Assembly: GCA_031002005.1 (NCBI GenBank)
Contig: JARYHS010011408.1
Location: 221,629,473-221,693,472, forward strand
Direction: 5' to 3'
Origin: Vandiemenella viatica
Taxonomy: Eukaryota; Arthropoda; Insecta; Orthoptera; Morabidae
DNA length: 64,000 bases
Shown here: positions 11,799 through 22,726 of the stretch, piece after piece
Numbering within the stretch: the first letter of the stretch is position 1
How the letters are laid out: each line of letters begins with the position of its first letter
Position numbers and translations under genes: made by a program
Notes under the pieces: model-generated
Told to the model about the DNA's origin: nothing
Databases searched by the model: none
The model's input: the letters and a program-made list of their open reading frames with translations, nothing else

Positions 11799-12316
11799 GC
11801 AAAAAGGTCAAAGTTGACACTGTGACAGCAAGACACAGCATGCCTCATGGTTTCAGCTCATATAAATACCCCATGGCTGGCAGATGCATGTGAAGCTGCT
11901 GCAGGAGCCACTCTCCCGTTGGTCAGCATGAGAACTGCTCTCCCACTGGCTAGTGCCGAAGCCACTCGGCTGCCACATCGTCTGGCCTCATAGACAGCCC
12001 ATAACAGACAGTTGCGTCTTGGCTCTCTCCCAGCGTACATGTCTATTGTGCTGCTGTTGCAGATCTTGCGTGTTCCATGCTCCACTTAAAAAGAGAGAAG
12101 TCCTGTCTCTTTTTAAGGGAAGCTTGAAAGCGCATCATCCAAGATCTGCAACTGCAGCGCAATAGACATGTGCACTGGAAAAGAGCCAATGGGAGAGCGG
12201 CTCCAGTAGCAGCTTCACATGCATCCACCAACCGAGGGGTATTTATATGAGCCGAACCCGCGAGGCATACACAGTTTGTGTCTTGCTGACGCAGTGTCAA
12301 CTTTGACCCTTTTTGA

Positions 12317-12347
12317 CTGATGAAGACAACAGATGCTGTTGTAGAAA
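12317..12347 (+). ncRNA. Hammerhead-ribozyme-like core in right foldback arm
   Basis: On the + strand CTGATGA (12317-12323) is followed by AG, a perfect 7-bp stem II (ACAACAG / CTGTTGT), A and GAAA (12344-12347). Stem III sequence (AGGTCACAC) no longer pairs well. It is the inverted partner of the core in the left arm. The core is intact and the outer helices are decayed. Confidence 0.45.
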
Positions 12348-12409
12348 AGGTCACACAAGGAAGAACTGATCCGGCAGAACACCTGAGAAGAATTTTTATC
12401 ATATATAGG

Positions 12410-13539
12410 CCGGGGAAGACTCAATTCTCATATCAGATATATATCATGTCAGAGGTATGAAGATAAAAATGCTTTTGAAATACTTGCAACTGTTTCACTG
12501 AAAAATAAATTTAACCAGTATTCTCTCACCAAAATAATTAATCACGAAAAGATTAAAAATCCAAGTAAAAGAGCAAAATTGGTAACCTCATGTGTAACTT
12601 TTGAAAATCAAGTGGCTTTCTGATGAACTGGCAACAACATTCAAAAACCAAAGAAAATTTAAAAATAATATAAAGAACTTAGTACACAGCAAAATTCAGA
12701 AAATTTCACAAGTTTTTAAGGTATATCAAAAACAGGAACATTTTAAAAATATTTTTCACCAGGATGATACAAAAGGCAGCAACAACGCAGTATATAAAAT
12801 CCTGTCAATTGCTTGAATCTTCTGTCCTGAATATAGAGTTACACAACAAGGAAAGTATACATTACAATTTATTGTTTATACATCAAAGGATCTGTCATGA
12901 CAAATTGAGAACATATTGTTTCTACACATGTAGAGTATGAGGAGGCCCAAGTTGCCATTTTGAGTTTATGTCATGAGGTTCAGACACTTAAGTGTGGCAT
13001 AAACTATAGTGTCAGGGCTGGTCAGTGACTTGAGGCTCTTCAGTATCAAAGTCCAACACCGAAGTGGCTATGCCTGATGCGCACTCTGGTATAACTACCC
13101 ACGTGCATATTTTACCAACCACGTCCTTGGCTATCCCTCCTCCCTCTACAAGTCCAGACTCGTTCGAGCCAGAACGACCTTGATGACATAATTAGCTTGA
13201 CCGAACCAAACAGGTTCTTGGCCTTGAGAAATGTATCCTTCAAATTATGCCGTTAGATATGTTTAAATGAATAATACATGTCCTTCACACCTCAATATAT
13301 TGCGCCAGCTGCAATGACGTCTTACATTACCTTTTGCCTTACATTGCCATTTAAATTCATAACACACTTTCTGTTTATGTTGTAATATGTATGCCTGTTT
13401 ATCAAGTAATATGATACAGAAAAGTAAGTGTACAGACTTATAAATACAGAACAAACAGCTGTAGTAAAATTTCTTTTAAATTGAGGTACTATATATATAA
13501 TACTGAATAAAAGAATGCACACAATGTAGCTATATCAGA
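12410..13539. other. Intergenic, no feature recognised
   Basis: No gene or element recognised. The stretch 13000-13250 is locally less AT-rich and may be an old unidentified repeat, but nothing in it can be named. Confidence 0.4.
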
Positions 13540-13543
13540 ATTT

Positions 13544-14784
13544 TGTAAGCACCTTAGCATTTTGGCAAATTCTAGTTTTGCTTTGGCGGGACTTAGAAAT
13601 TTCGAGAAGTACAGTTTTCAACTTTAAGTAATTTCCCTGTAATCTTGCTCACAGTTGTAATTCGTTATAAAAATCATTTTAAAGTGTAATTATCATATCG
13701 GGAAACGTTTAGTTTAAGAGATATTCCCGTTTGTTCAAGTTTTGAAGCACGCGATCAGAATAGTGAAATTCTAAGATTCGCAGTATCTTTAAATCCAGTA
13801 AAGCGACAACTGATCTTTTATCACCAGCTGTAGTCAGCGCTATCCCCGATATTTTGGAAGTAAAATTAAACAATTTGGAAAGTCTAATTAGTGATTTTAA
13901 TTAAGAGAAAATAATAAGCTTTTTTATTAAAGGAAATATCAATTTAAATTTTACATCAGTGGATAGCCCTAATCAAGACGATTTCATACATATATGGGTT
14001 TTCATAAAAAGTTTAAGCATTTGTCCGGAAATTAAGTTTTTGTAAAACAGATTGTCGTAGATTGTTGGGCACGCGCGTAAAAAGTTCTAGAACACTTAGG
14101 GATTTTACCCGAATTTGAATGTATCACTACGCGGAGTCTTAAACAGCTAAAACATTAAAATTAATTACTCTAAATTTCTCAAGAGACTGCCGTCGGACTT
14201 CTAGTGGATAAGTCCAGATACTATCAAAGTTTGAACATTTTTAATAGTCGGGATCTTCAAATAAGTTTCGTACTCTTTGAGCTACGCGGAAGCAAAAAGA
14301 TGTGATACATTTGCTGACGTCACTGGTTCTCATGGTTTCGATAAAAGAGCCGGTCTGTGGCTGTCCGTGGTCTGTTCTGGCCGGTGGTCTGTTTCTGTTG
14401 GTCTCTTGTCGGTTGCTGTCTGTTTCGGTCTGTCTTTCGTCGCGCTGGTTGTAACTCGCCATGTGGGCTAGTTCAACCATGTCGTGTCGTGTTAAATCGT
14501 AACTTCAATGACTGTTAAGAACTTGTAAATTTGCTAAAGGGGTTTCGGTCGGTTAAGTTTCTCTCCACAACGTGCAATTTTTGGAAAAGAGAGTTCGATA
14601 TGCCTGCTCAACTGTAAATGCAATTTTGAACTTGTGACTTCGTGTCATAAACTTTAAATTTTTCCACCAGTGAACTTTTTTTTTCGGTTTTCATAATGGA
14701 ACAGTGACAACCTTTCCTCCGATTTGTGGAGGTTAAACAAATCTTGTGTCGTCCGTACATTTCGGCGCACACCTTGTTCCTTAC
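13544..14784 (+). repeat. 5' LTR (1241 bp)
   Basis: It begins TGTAAGCACC and ends TTCCTTACA. It is nearly identical to 21247-22330 up to about 14620, where the two LTRs diverge sharply. The promoter region is at 14315-14349. The canonical polyadenylation signal seen in the 3' LTR is altered here. Confidence 0.75.
14315..14349 (+). promoter_or_regulatory. LTR promoter: CRE-like site plus TATA-like box
   Basis: A perfect TGACGTCA palindrome (14315-14322), the consensus for CREB/ATF factors, lies 18 bp before ATAAAAGAG (14341-14349). The same pair is at 22019-22026 and 22045-22053 in the 3' LTR. The related solo LTR has TTACGTCA and TATAAAAGG (34307-34315). Conservation of position supports a promoter; factor binding is inference. 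Confidence 0.55.
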
Positions 14785-15661
14785 ATGGGACTGTAAGGCT
14801 CGCGTTTGATTAATTTCAAACGGTGGAGAAATAATTTACCGACCTTTGTGCTACGAGAAAATTTTGGAACTTCGGGGAATAACCGGCACGAGGGCAACTA
14901 CCTCCATCATGACTTCGACGACTACGACACCGCCCGCTTCCTGAGGCCTGATGCAGCACCCGATACCAGATGAGCGTCGCTTCGCCATGGTACATCGCGG
15001 GGGCATCACGACTTCACGCCGTCTACCGTCCGGCGTCATAGCGGATCTACGAGACATGCCCGGGGGACTGACCACACCAACAGCTGTTTCCCGCGGCTCC
15101 GACAACGGCAGACCAATATGCTGCAGCTCATCAGGCAGCTTTCAACCAAGTTAAGTAAAAACTTTTTCCAACATTTCTTCGAGACCTTCAAGTGAATATT
15201 TTTTTTATAATACTGCCTCCATATATGCAACAGCATTTCATACAGTGCACTAAATTATTGCGTTGCAATCATTTCATACTTACTGAGGCAGACCATTACA
15301 ATAAATTGTCCTTTACTTGTTCTGCGCGAACGTAACTTTTCAACTCTATTTCTTGGTTACTTTGTGCGCAAAGTGTTTACCTATCGCAGAGGGGCCATAT
15401 TTTTCCTTCTGTTTAACTTCAGTGCAAAGAGTATATTGATGTTAAATACATCGCACCGCAGACGGTTTTTGGTAAAAAAAATTTTCAAGTATTGGCTCTC
15501 TGATACAGTGTTCATCTTTGCTTTGTTGTGATTACCAGTGCTTTCCGGGAATGAACATATATTGAGTGATTTTTCAGGTTAGACTTAAGTTTTTGATAAT
15601 TTCCGTGGTTTTTTTATGTGCAATTTGTTTAATATTATAACGCTAGGTATTACTAGTCATC

Positions 15662-18544
15662 ATGGCATTTGTAAACAGTTGCCCAGCTACTAACATTCCG
15701 CTGGAGACCAACCTAGAATTTCAGTGGCCATTGTTTGAATCTGACGAAGTCAAGGCATTAATATTATCCCTGAAAGAAAAAAAAACTGCACTATTAACAG
15801 TTGCTCATGTTCATTATTTCGGTTACTCCGAAATTAGTTTCTTCATTATTGATGTCGGGTTTTGCTGTAGGAAGGCTAAGAATTTTTTAGAATCTAAATT
15901 CAACTCACTGTCAGATCATCTGCACTCTGCAGAAAAGCGTGCAAATGATTGCTACATTGTTAATTTCTCAAAAATTTCTCCAGCAAATCAGTTGGAAGAA
16001 CTTGTTGTTCCGTTTAAACAGAACATAGATGATCGTGATTGTTGGAATAGAAATTACATAAGTGAGTATTTAGATCAGCTAGTGCAATACAAGCAAAAGG
16101 TTGAAACAGAATTTAGGGCTTTTTTAGAAGATGTACCTTCAAAAGTGGAGGTTGATGTACTACAAACTATTAATGACATGGTCAGGCCTATTCAACAAGA
16201 CGTTCAGAAGTTGTATAATTTAGCCAACACTTATATCCAGGGATTGATAGAATACAACACTAAAACAATTAACAAAGTCCTTTCAAATTTTCAAATCTTT
16301 TCTGAGAAAGTAGTTCAAACTAGGCTTGCCTATATAGAATCTCAATCCAAGCCAACTGAGGAAACAAAACCACATTCCCTTCAGCCAATCCTCATTCAAA
16401 ACCAACAGCTGCAACCACATGCTAGCAGTATTTTTTCAGATGACCAGGTGATTGCAAATGATGTTGTTCCTACACCTAGTAGCACTACAGGCACTATGTC
16501 CACAACTAATCTAAGTACCAAGGAGGAACAAATAGTCCCAGCAGGGACATTCACACCCACTGAGAAAGAATTTCCAGAACCATTAACAGCTGTTCAGGTA
16601 GGAGAACATGCTTTTCATCAACTGTTACAGGAAGCAGTAGTGCATGCTTCGCCTATAATGCAACCAACTGTTGTGGCTCAGCTTGTTGACCTTGTCACAG
16701 AGCCTACTATTACAGCAGCACAACCAGCTCAAAATATTTTTAAGGAAAGAGAATTTTTACCAACACCAATAGAACCTACTAGTCAGCTGGTCGATTGTAC
16801 AACTGAGTTTGTAACACCCACACCCAACATACCTACTGTGGATGTACAGTCATTTTTCCACCAGGTAGAACGGGAAATCAATCGATATTTTGCCACTATA
16901 AATGATAAGCTAGATCAACATTTTTCCAGACAAAATGATATGCTAGATCGTTGGAACCAGGAAATCAAGCAGACTTTCGATACTAATGATCCTACAGTAG
17001 ATTCACCACCCCTAGTAGATCTAAGAGTAGACACAGAGGCATCGGCAATTACTAATATACCCCAGCCATCTGAGGAACAACCGGTGATACCCCCACTTAT
17101 TGATTTTGAAACACAGGCTTCACCTGAAGTGGATATTTGTTTTGATTTGGTAGACACCCCAGCTGAACAGTTGATTTCTGATATTCTTGGGGATAACATT
17201 TCCATATTGGAAACCTTAGGGAATAGTGAGGACTTAATTGATTTCACAGCTGATATAGTAACAACCAGCTATCCTCAACCATTAGTTGTTAAAGAAACTG
17301 AACATGTTTTGCCCTCATTGCAACATATGGTAACTGAACAGATGATAGAAGACATAGCTGAACCTGCCATACCCACCCTACCCCAGCCCTCAGCTGAGCA
17401 AAAGATGATATCCCCTGCAACTCCACTGACTGATGTTTGTTCTGATTTAGTACTTGACCCCCCAGATCAGCTGATTTCTAATACCCAGGCTGTAGATCCT
17501 ATATTTGATGCTGTTTGTGCATATACCCCTACTAGCAATGTTTTTAAGAAGTCAAGAATAAGGAAGCCCACATATGTAGACAAATTGAATGGGCAATTAC
17601 AGGCCAAAATGTTCCCTCAGAACATCAACAGTGATTTACTTTGCCATTCCCTTCCCAGGTGGGAACCTTGCATCTTTAACAAAATTGTTTTGGGTGCATT
17701 ACTATTCAAGAACCTTTCACCTGAGATGACTGATTGGATTTCAGGTACTTTTCACCTTCAATTGGGCTCACCCACCTTTGTAGATTTTTTCCCTAGTGAA
17801 CCCTTTAGCCTACCAGGCCCTTATAATTTTCAGAAACTTTGGGCATTTCTTACACTCTTCCCCACAGTATGCCAGCACAGGAAAGTGGGTAGAAAGAAAG
17901 CAGATTTAGTGGCTAGTTATCAATGTTTTGGGAGGGGTACTAAAATGAAGAGTAGATTGAACCCCTTACCCCCAAACGATGAGAGCAGTATTCTGAAAGC
18001 AATTTGTTTTGGGAGGGGACCCAAGATTAAAAGCAACCTCCACCCTTTCCCACCAGATGAGAATGCATTGTTTGATGACAGGAGGAATGTCATAAAACTT
18101 AAAATATTTGCCCTTGATATACAGGGTCCCACACAAATATTCCAACATGTTATGGTGTATATGTTAGTTGATGTTTTTTCAGAGTTTGCACAAATAGGCA
18201 ACAACATTCATAGTAGTAAGACAGTTAATACAGTAAATATTGCCAGAGATTTTGTTTATTTTGTCCCTTTTGCTATAGTTCATATGGGTTTTGTTGACTT
18301 CTTCATGAAGCTGATGGTAATTTTTAAGGTTATATGGGAGCTTGAACTTTTGCTTGAACTTGTTTTTTCTTTGGTATACATCCAAATATTATTTTGTAAC
18401 CAGCTACCTAGGGAAGTTATTTGCCGGGCTGGGTTTGATGAGAGATTTGATGCATTGGAGATGAAGCTGAGAAATGCTGAGAGAGATTGTCAAAGAGGGA
18501 AATTTATTTGTGATGATGAAGGAGTAGATGTGCTTGTTGAATAA
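15662..18544 (+). CDS. 960-residue ORF of LTR element, Gag-like with integrase remnant
   Basis: It is uninterrupted from ATG 15662 to TAA 18542-18544. I do not recognise the N-terminal part: about residues 80-215 are charged, helical and probably coiled-coil, which suits a Gag structural role. Residues ~225-640 are rich in Pro, Thr, Glu and Gln with two related acidic blocks (PQPSEEQPVIPPLIDF... and PQPSAEQKMISP...). No CCHC zinc knuckle, protease or RT motif is seen. Residues 755 and 782 start two copies of a 27-residue repeat (CFGRG-K-KS-L-P-PP). At 816-870, FALDIQGP and LVDVFSEFAQ resemble the start of a retroviral-type integrase core, but the second catalytic Asp block is missing. The last ~35 residues are charged. 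Function unknown; probably a Gag-type protein of a non-autonomous element. Confidence 0.7.
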   Translation: MAFVNSCPATNIPLETNLEFQWPLFESDEVKALILSLKEKKTALLTVAHVHYFGYSEISFFIIDVGFCCRKAKNFLESKFNSLSDHLHSAEKRANDCYIVNFSKISPANQLEELVVPFKQNIDDRDCWNRNYISEYLDQLVQYKQKVETEFRAFLEDVPSKVEVDVLQTINDMVRPIQQDVQKLYNLANTYIQGLIEYNTKTINKVLSNFQIFSEKVVQTRLAYIESQSKPTEETKPHSLQPILIQNQQLQPHASSIFSDDQVIANDVVPTPSSTTGTMSTTNLSTKEEQIVPAGTFTPTEKEFPEPLTAVQVGEHAFHQLLQEAVVHASPIMQPTVVAQLVDLVTEPTITAAQPAQNIFKEREFLPTPIEPTSQLVDCTTEFVTPTPNIPTVDVQSFFHQVEREINRYFATINDKLDQHFSRQNDMLDRWNQEIKQTFDTNDPTVDSPPLVDLRVDTEASAITNIPQPSEEQPVIPPLIDFETQASPEVDICFDLVDTPAEQLISDILGDNISILETLGNSEDLIDFTADIVTTSYPQPLVVKETEHVLPSLQHMVTEQMIEDIAEPAIPTLPQPSAEQKMISPATPLTDVCSDLVLDPPDQLISNTQAVDPIFDAVCAYTPTSNVFKKSRIRKPTYVDKLNGQLQAKMFPQNINSDLLCHSLPRWEPCIFNKIVLGALLFKNLSPEMTDWISGTFHLQLGSPTFVDFFPSEPFSLPGPYNFQKLWAFLTLFPTVCQHRKVGRKKADLVASYQCFGRGTKMKSRLNPLPPNDESSILKAICFGRGPKIKSNLHPFPPDENALFDDRRNVIKLKIFALDIQGPTQIFQHVMVYMLVDVFSEFAQIGNNIHSSKTVNTVNIARDFVYFVPFAIVHMGFVDFFMKLMVIFKVIWELELLLELVFSLVYIQILFCNQLPREVICRAGFDERFDALEMKLRNAERDCQRGKFICDDEGVDVLVE

Positions 18545-21246
18545 GGGATGGAGATTTTACTTGTGTTTCTATGTTTACAAAAAGAAGGGGGGGGAGGCTG
18601 GAAGAGAAGAAGTACCAAAAAGGGGGGAATGCTACATTATTATTATTACCCCTGGGCCAGGAAGCGAAGACTTGCCTGCGATCCATCCCTATTATTATTA
18701 TTATTATTATTGGCATTCCTACTCTGTCCCATTATTATTATCATTACCCTTGGGCCAGGAAGCGAAGACTTGCCTGCGAATCCCTTAATATTATCCCACA
18801 ATATTATTATATGCATTATGGCATTTTAGGCATCGACCCACTGAGGAGATGACCTCATTTATATATTATATTGCAATTGGAACACGCAGGGTGACCTCAT
18901 TTTGTGCATGAACGTGAAGGAGGTGCAGTAGGATAGTCAGGACTCTGTTCCTGTGTTGATTCAGTTCCGCAGGCTTAGCAGAGATCTAGGTTTTCCTGTT
19001 AAATGACATTCTGTTACATCTCATATATGGGCATGACACATTTCCCCATTCCCCAAACATTGAGAGTGACTGTACAGGAACAGCACGAGCCCACCACATT
19101 TCCCCAATAGGCGCCACTGTCGTTGTTCACACATACATTTAGGATTAAGAGAAACATAGAACACAGTACACCAACATACTCGAAGGAGATTTGCGCTGAC
19201 ACAACTAAGTTGTTTACAAGTATTGTACTTTCTAAGATGAGATTTCGAGGTTGATTTTAGTTTTGTTTTTCATTGTGGAAGATGGAACGGAGAACTTGTT
19301 TGAGTAGATATTTACCCTTGTGTTTTTTTTAATAAGATGTAACATTGGAAGACTTGGATAGAGCAAGATGATTGTTCCTTGCACCTAGAGAATTATTTGA
19401 CGTTTATGATGATAGGAGGCATACATATGCTCCATTACCCTTTGCAACCCAACATTAATTATAGATATATATATCCCTTCCACTATAGATGATTTTGAAT
19501 TTTATGCCCCCTTACATAGTAAATGAGGATTATAGGAGGTAAAAGTATACTCCATACACTGTATTACACTAATCCATTACATTAATTAAAATATACACCT
19601 ACATGGGTTTACAAGTGGTACCCAGGTTTTTGAGATGATAACAATAATATTTCCCTACACTGAGAAGATGTTCCCTATGTATTTTCTCCTATATTTTTCC
19701 CCTTAGGTCATAGGACTTACAGCCATGGGCTGCCCATCCTTTAAGGACCCCCTACATGTAGAAGTATTTACCTAGATTTTGTCACTATGAACCAGTGTAC
19801 TGGTTCCTCGCAACTTTGTTGCCACTAACTACCCCGATTTTGTCGCAGCTGTGTACTGCTGCTTGGAAACTTATAAGTTTTCCCCTACATATTTTTAGCA
19901 TAGTTAAGTTTTGTTTTTGGGAACTAATCTCACTTCACACAGCAGTGTACTGCTGATTGGAAACTACGTTTCCTTATAATTTTTCCTCCTATACATTCTT
20001 AGGATGTTTACTCCCATTATGGGGGAATTACTTGGTAAATAATTACAATGCTTTATACTCAGTATTATTATAATAACTTTGTTAAATTGAAGTGATCCAT
20101 TAACTTGGCAAGAACCAAGTGCAATTTGTGTTTCTTTACTTTAATTATAAGACGTATTTGTCACTTTTATAACTTTATTCCTAATGCATTATATGAGTAA
20201 TATTTTCATTTCCTTTGACTTACTATTTGTAACTATTTTCCTTTGCAAAGAAAGATCATTATTTACTATTTCATTTCCCAACAACTCGTTGGAACATTAT
20301 TGTATTTACTAACCTACTTGTACATTTACTTTTGTATTTTCATTAAATTTTTCTCTTATGTACATGTTAGTGTTTAAGAACAGTTTGGCCACCACTAATT
20401 CCCACTATTTTTTTTCTGATTTGTATGTTCACAGACAAGCTAGCTGACCGAGTTCCCCAGGCCACTCCTGCTGCGACAGGAACCGGGGAAAATGGACATT
20501 TCTCGGCAGATCTAGCCTTAAGGCTTTTGCTTTGTATAATTTGCGAGCCTTACTGTCAGCTCCCGTTACAGGACTTGGGTTTTCACCCATTTTAGGGAGT
20601 TCTGTGATAAGTGTTTAAAGGGAAAGTGGTAGTTTAAGGCCTAAACAAAATAAAACATTATTAAAACAAAGACGTTTAGAAAACGAAAGACTTTCCTTAC
20701 ATGGAATTGTATAATATTTGTTCAAACAACAATTTTATGTCTATTTTTGTAATATCATACACACTACTATCTACTTTTCTGAAAACAAAACATGATGTCA
20801 TTATGTTAATATTTTTCTTTTCAATGTAATTTTTGTAATTTGTATTTATAACACTTTGTTTCGTATTTTGATAATTTGTCTGATATTTTGACAATTTGGT
20901 GATTATTTATGTTACACATGTAATATTTTGTGACAATTTCACATTTTGTTATTTGGTCATAATTGTATGACATTTAATAATTTTTGCATTAATATTGATA
21001 TTTTGAGAATGAATGAGTTTTTAAACCTTTTGTAGTAATTGAGTGAAAAAGGTTAAAGTTTTTGGTATTGTTAAAAGAATTTTTGGAGTATGAATGGTGG
21101 AGAGAAAGAACCGAACCGACATGCGATAGTTCATTTTTATGGGAATAGTTAATTTCTTTTGGGGGATTTTAAATTTTTCTTTCTTTTATTTTTTCAAGAT
21201 GTTCAGTTAGTTTTCTTTGGAAAATAACTTCAATCTTCAGGGGGCA
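18545..21246 (+). other. 3' internal region of the LTR element, no ORF
   Basis: It is non-coding apart from short chance frames. It holds ATT-rich microsatellites and a duplicated segment (18645-18790), and a repeated AGTGTACTGCTG-TTGGAAACT motif near 19840-19965. It ends in the short purine tract before the 3' LTR. In a complete element this is where pol or env would sit. Confidence 0.6.
18645..18790 (+). repeat. Duplicated unit with ATT microsatellite
   Basis: Two copies of GGGCCAGGAAGCGAAGACTT plus GCCTGCGA occur at about 18654-18681 and 18751-18778, each preceded by an (ATT)n run and TACCC. The copies are about 97 bp apart. Confidence 0.8.
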
Positions 21247-22599
21247 TGTAAGCACCTTAGCATTTTGGCAAATTCTAGTTTTGCTTTGGCGGGACTTAGA
21301 AATTTCGAGAAGTACAGTTTTCAACTTTAAGTAATTTCCCTGTAATCTTGCTCACAGTTGTAATTCGTTATAAAAATCATTTTAAAGTGTAATTATCATA
21401 TCGGGAAACGTTTAGTTTAAGAGATATTCCCGTTTGTTCAAGTTTTGAAGCACGCGATCAGAATAGTGAAATTCTAAGATTCGCAGTATCTTTAAATCCA
21501 GTAAAGCGACAACTGATCTTTTATCACCAGCTGTAGTCAGCGCTATCCCCGATATTTTGGAAGTAAAATTAAACAATTTGGTAAAGTCTAATTAGTGATT
21601 TTAATTAAGAGAAAATAATAAGCTTTTTTATTAAAGGAAATATCAATTTAAATTTTACATCAGTGGATAGCCCTAATCAAGACGATTTCATACATATATG
21701 GGTTTTCATAAAAAGTTTAAGCATTTGTCCGGAAATTAAGTTTTTGTAAAACAGATTGTCGTAGATTGTTGGGCACGCGCGTAAAAAGTTCTAGAACACT
21801 TAGGGATTTTACCCGAATTTGAATGTATCACTACGCGGAGTCTTAAACAGCTAAAACATTAAAATTAATTACTCTAAATTTCTCAAGAGACTGCCGTCGG
21901 ACTTCTAGTGGATAAGTCCAGATACTATCAAAGTTTGAACATTTTTAATAGTCGGGATCTTCAAATAAGTTTCGTACTCTTTGAGCTACGCGGAAGCAAA
22001 AAGATGTGATACATTTGCTGACGTCACTGGTTCTCATGGTTTCGATAAAAGAGCCGGTCTGTGGCTGTCCGTGGTCTGTTCTGACCGGTGGTCTGTTTCT
22101 GTTGGTCTCTTGTCGGTTGCTGTCTGTTTCGGTCTGTCTTTCGTCGCGCTGGTTGTAACTCGCCATGTGGGCTAGTTCAACCATGTTAGATCGTGTCGTG
22201 TTAAATCGTAACTTCAATGACTGTTAAGAACTTGTAAATTTGCTAAAGGGGTTTCGGTCGGTTCAAAGTTTCTCTCCACAACGTGCAATTTTTGGAAAAG
22301 AGAGTTCGATATGCCTGCTCAACTGTAAATGCTATTTTTAACTTTTGACTTTGAAAATAAAACCTTGAGTTTTCTAACAGTGAACTTGTGTGCTTCAGTT
22401 GTTAGCATAAACCCTTTTCTCTATTTGTGGGTAACAAATATAGTGGCAACCTAGGCATTCAGTTGAGTCTTCCTGGCTACATGGTCAAATTAAATCAAAA
22501 TTATTTAGCAGATGTACTGAGAACTGTGAGTCTACAAGAGTGTAAGTTAAGGCACCAAGGCGATACTATAACCCCGTATGCAGCCTTAGGTTCCTTACA
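21247..22599 (+). repeat. 3' LTR (1353 bp)
   Basis: It begins TGTAAGCACC and ends TTCCTTACA, followed by ATTT. A polyadenylation signal (AATAAA in GAAAATAAAACC, near 22354) is present. The last ~270 bp differ from the 5' LTR but resemble the solo LTR at 33584-34859 (shared AAGGCGATACTATAACCCCG). Confidence 0.8.
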
Positions 22600-22726
22600 A
22601 TTTTCAAATTTAGAACAAAACAATATATGTTTTATGTACTTGGGCCACAAATCTTTATACCCAACTAATCTCTGTAAAAAAGTCAAACTAATGTTATTTG
22701 TCCCATCATATATATTATTTCTATAA

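Larger units (their letters stand above)
11704..12409. repeat. Long foldback repeat of Penelope-like (PLE) type
   Basis: The left arm (about 11704-12095) and right arm (about 12104-12409) are inverted, diverged copies. Shared blocks include GGTGTTCTGC-GGATCAGTTC, GGTCAAAGTTGACACTG, CTCATATAAATACCCC and GCAGATCTTG. The left arm has ~85 bp more. Each arm holds a hammerhead-ribozyme-like core. Inverted pseudo-LTRs with hammerhead motifs are known for Penelope-like retroelements. No PLE coding sequence remains here. Confidence 0.6.
13544..22599 (+). mobile_element. LTR retrotransposon, RT-less, 9.06 kb
   Basis: The element starts TGTAAGCACC and ends CCTTACA, and both ends are flanked by ATTT (13540-13543 and 22600-22603). 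It has two LTRs, a leader, a single 960-codon ORF and a 3' region ending in a short purine tract (AGGGGGCA, 21239-21246) just before the 3' LTR. The first ~1.1 kb of the two LTRs differ by only a few substitutions and small indels, so the insertion is recent. No reverse transcriptase, RNase H or protease is recognisable; only an integrase-like scrap survives at the ORF's end. A Ty3/mdg4 (gypsy) origin is inferred from that scrap and the 4-bp duplication. Confidence 0.8.

Noticed and set aside
11953..12424. Several open stretches of 60-119 codons on both strands
   Set aside because: They lie in the PLE foldback, and the similarity between them comes from the inverted arms, not from a protein.
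14241..14480. 79-codon - strand frame also present at 21945-22217
   Set aside because: It occurs twice only because the LTRs are identical; it lies over the promoter and has no family motif.
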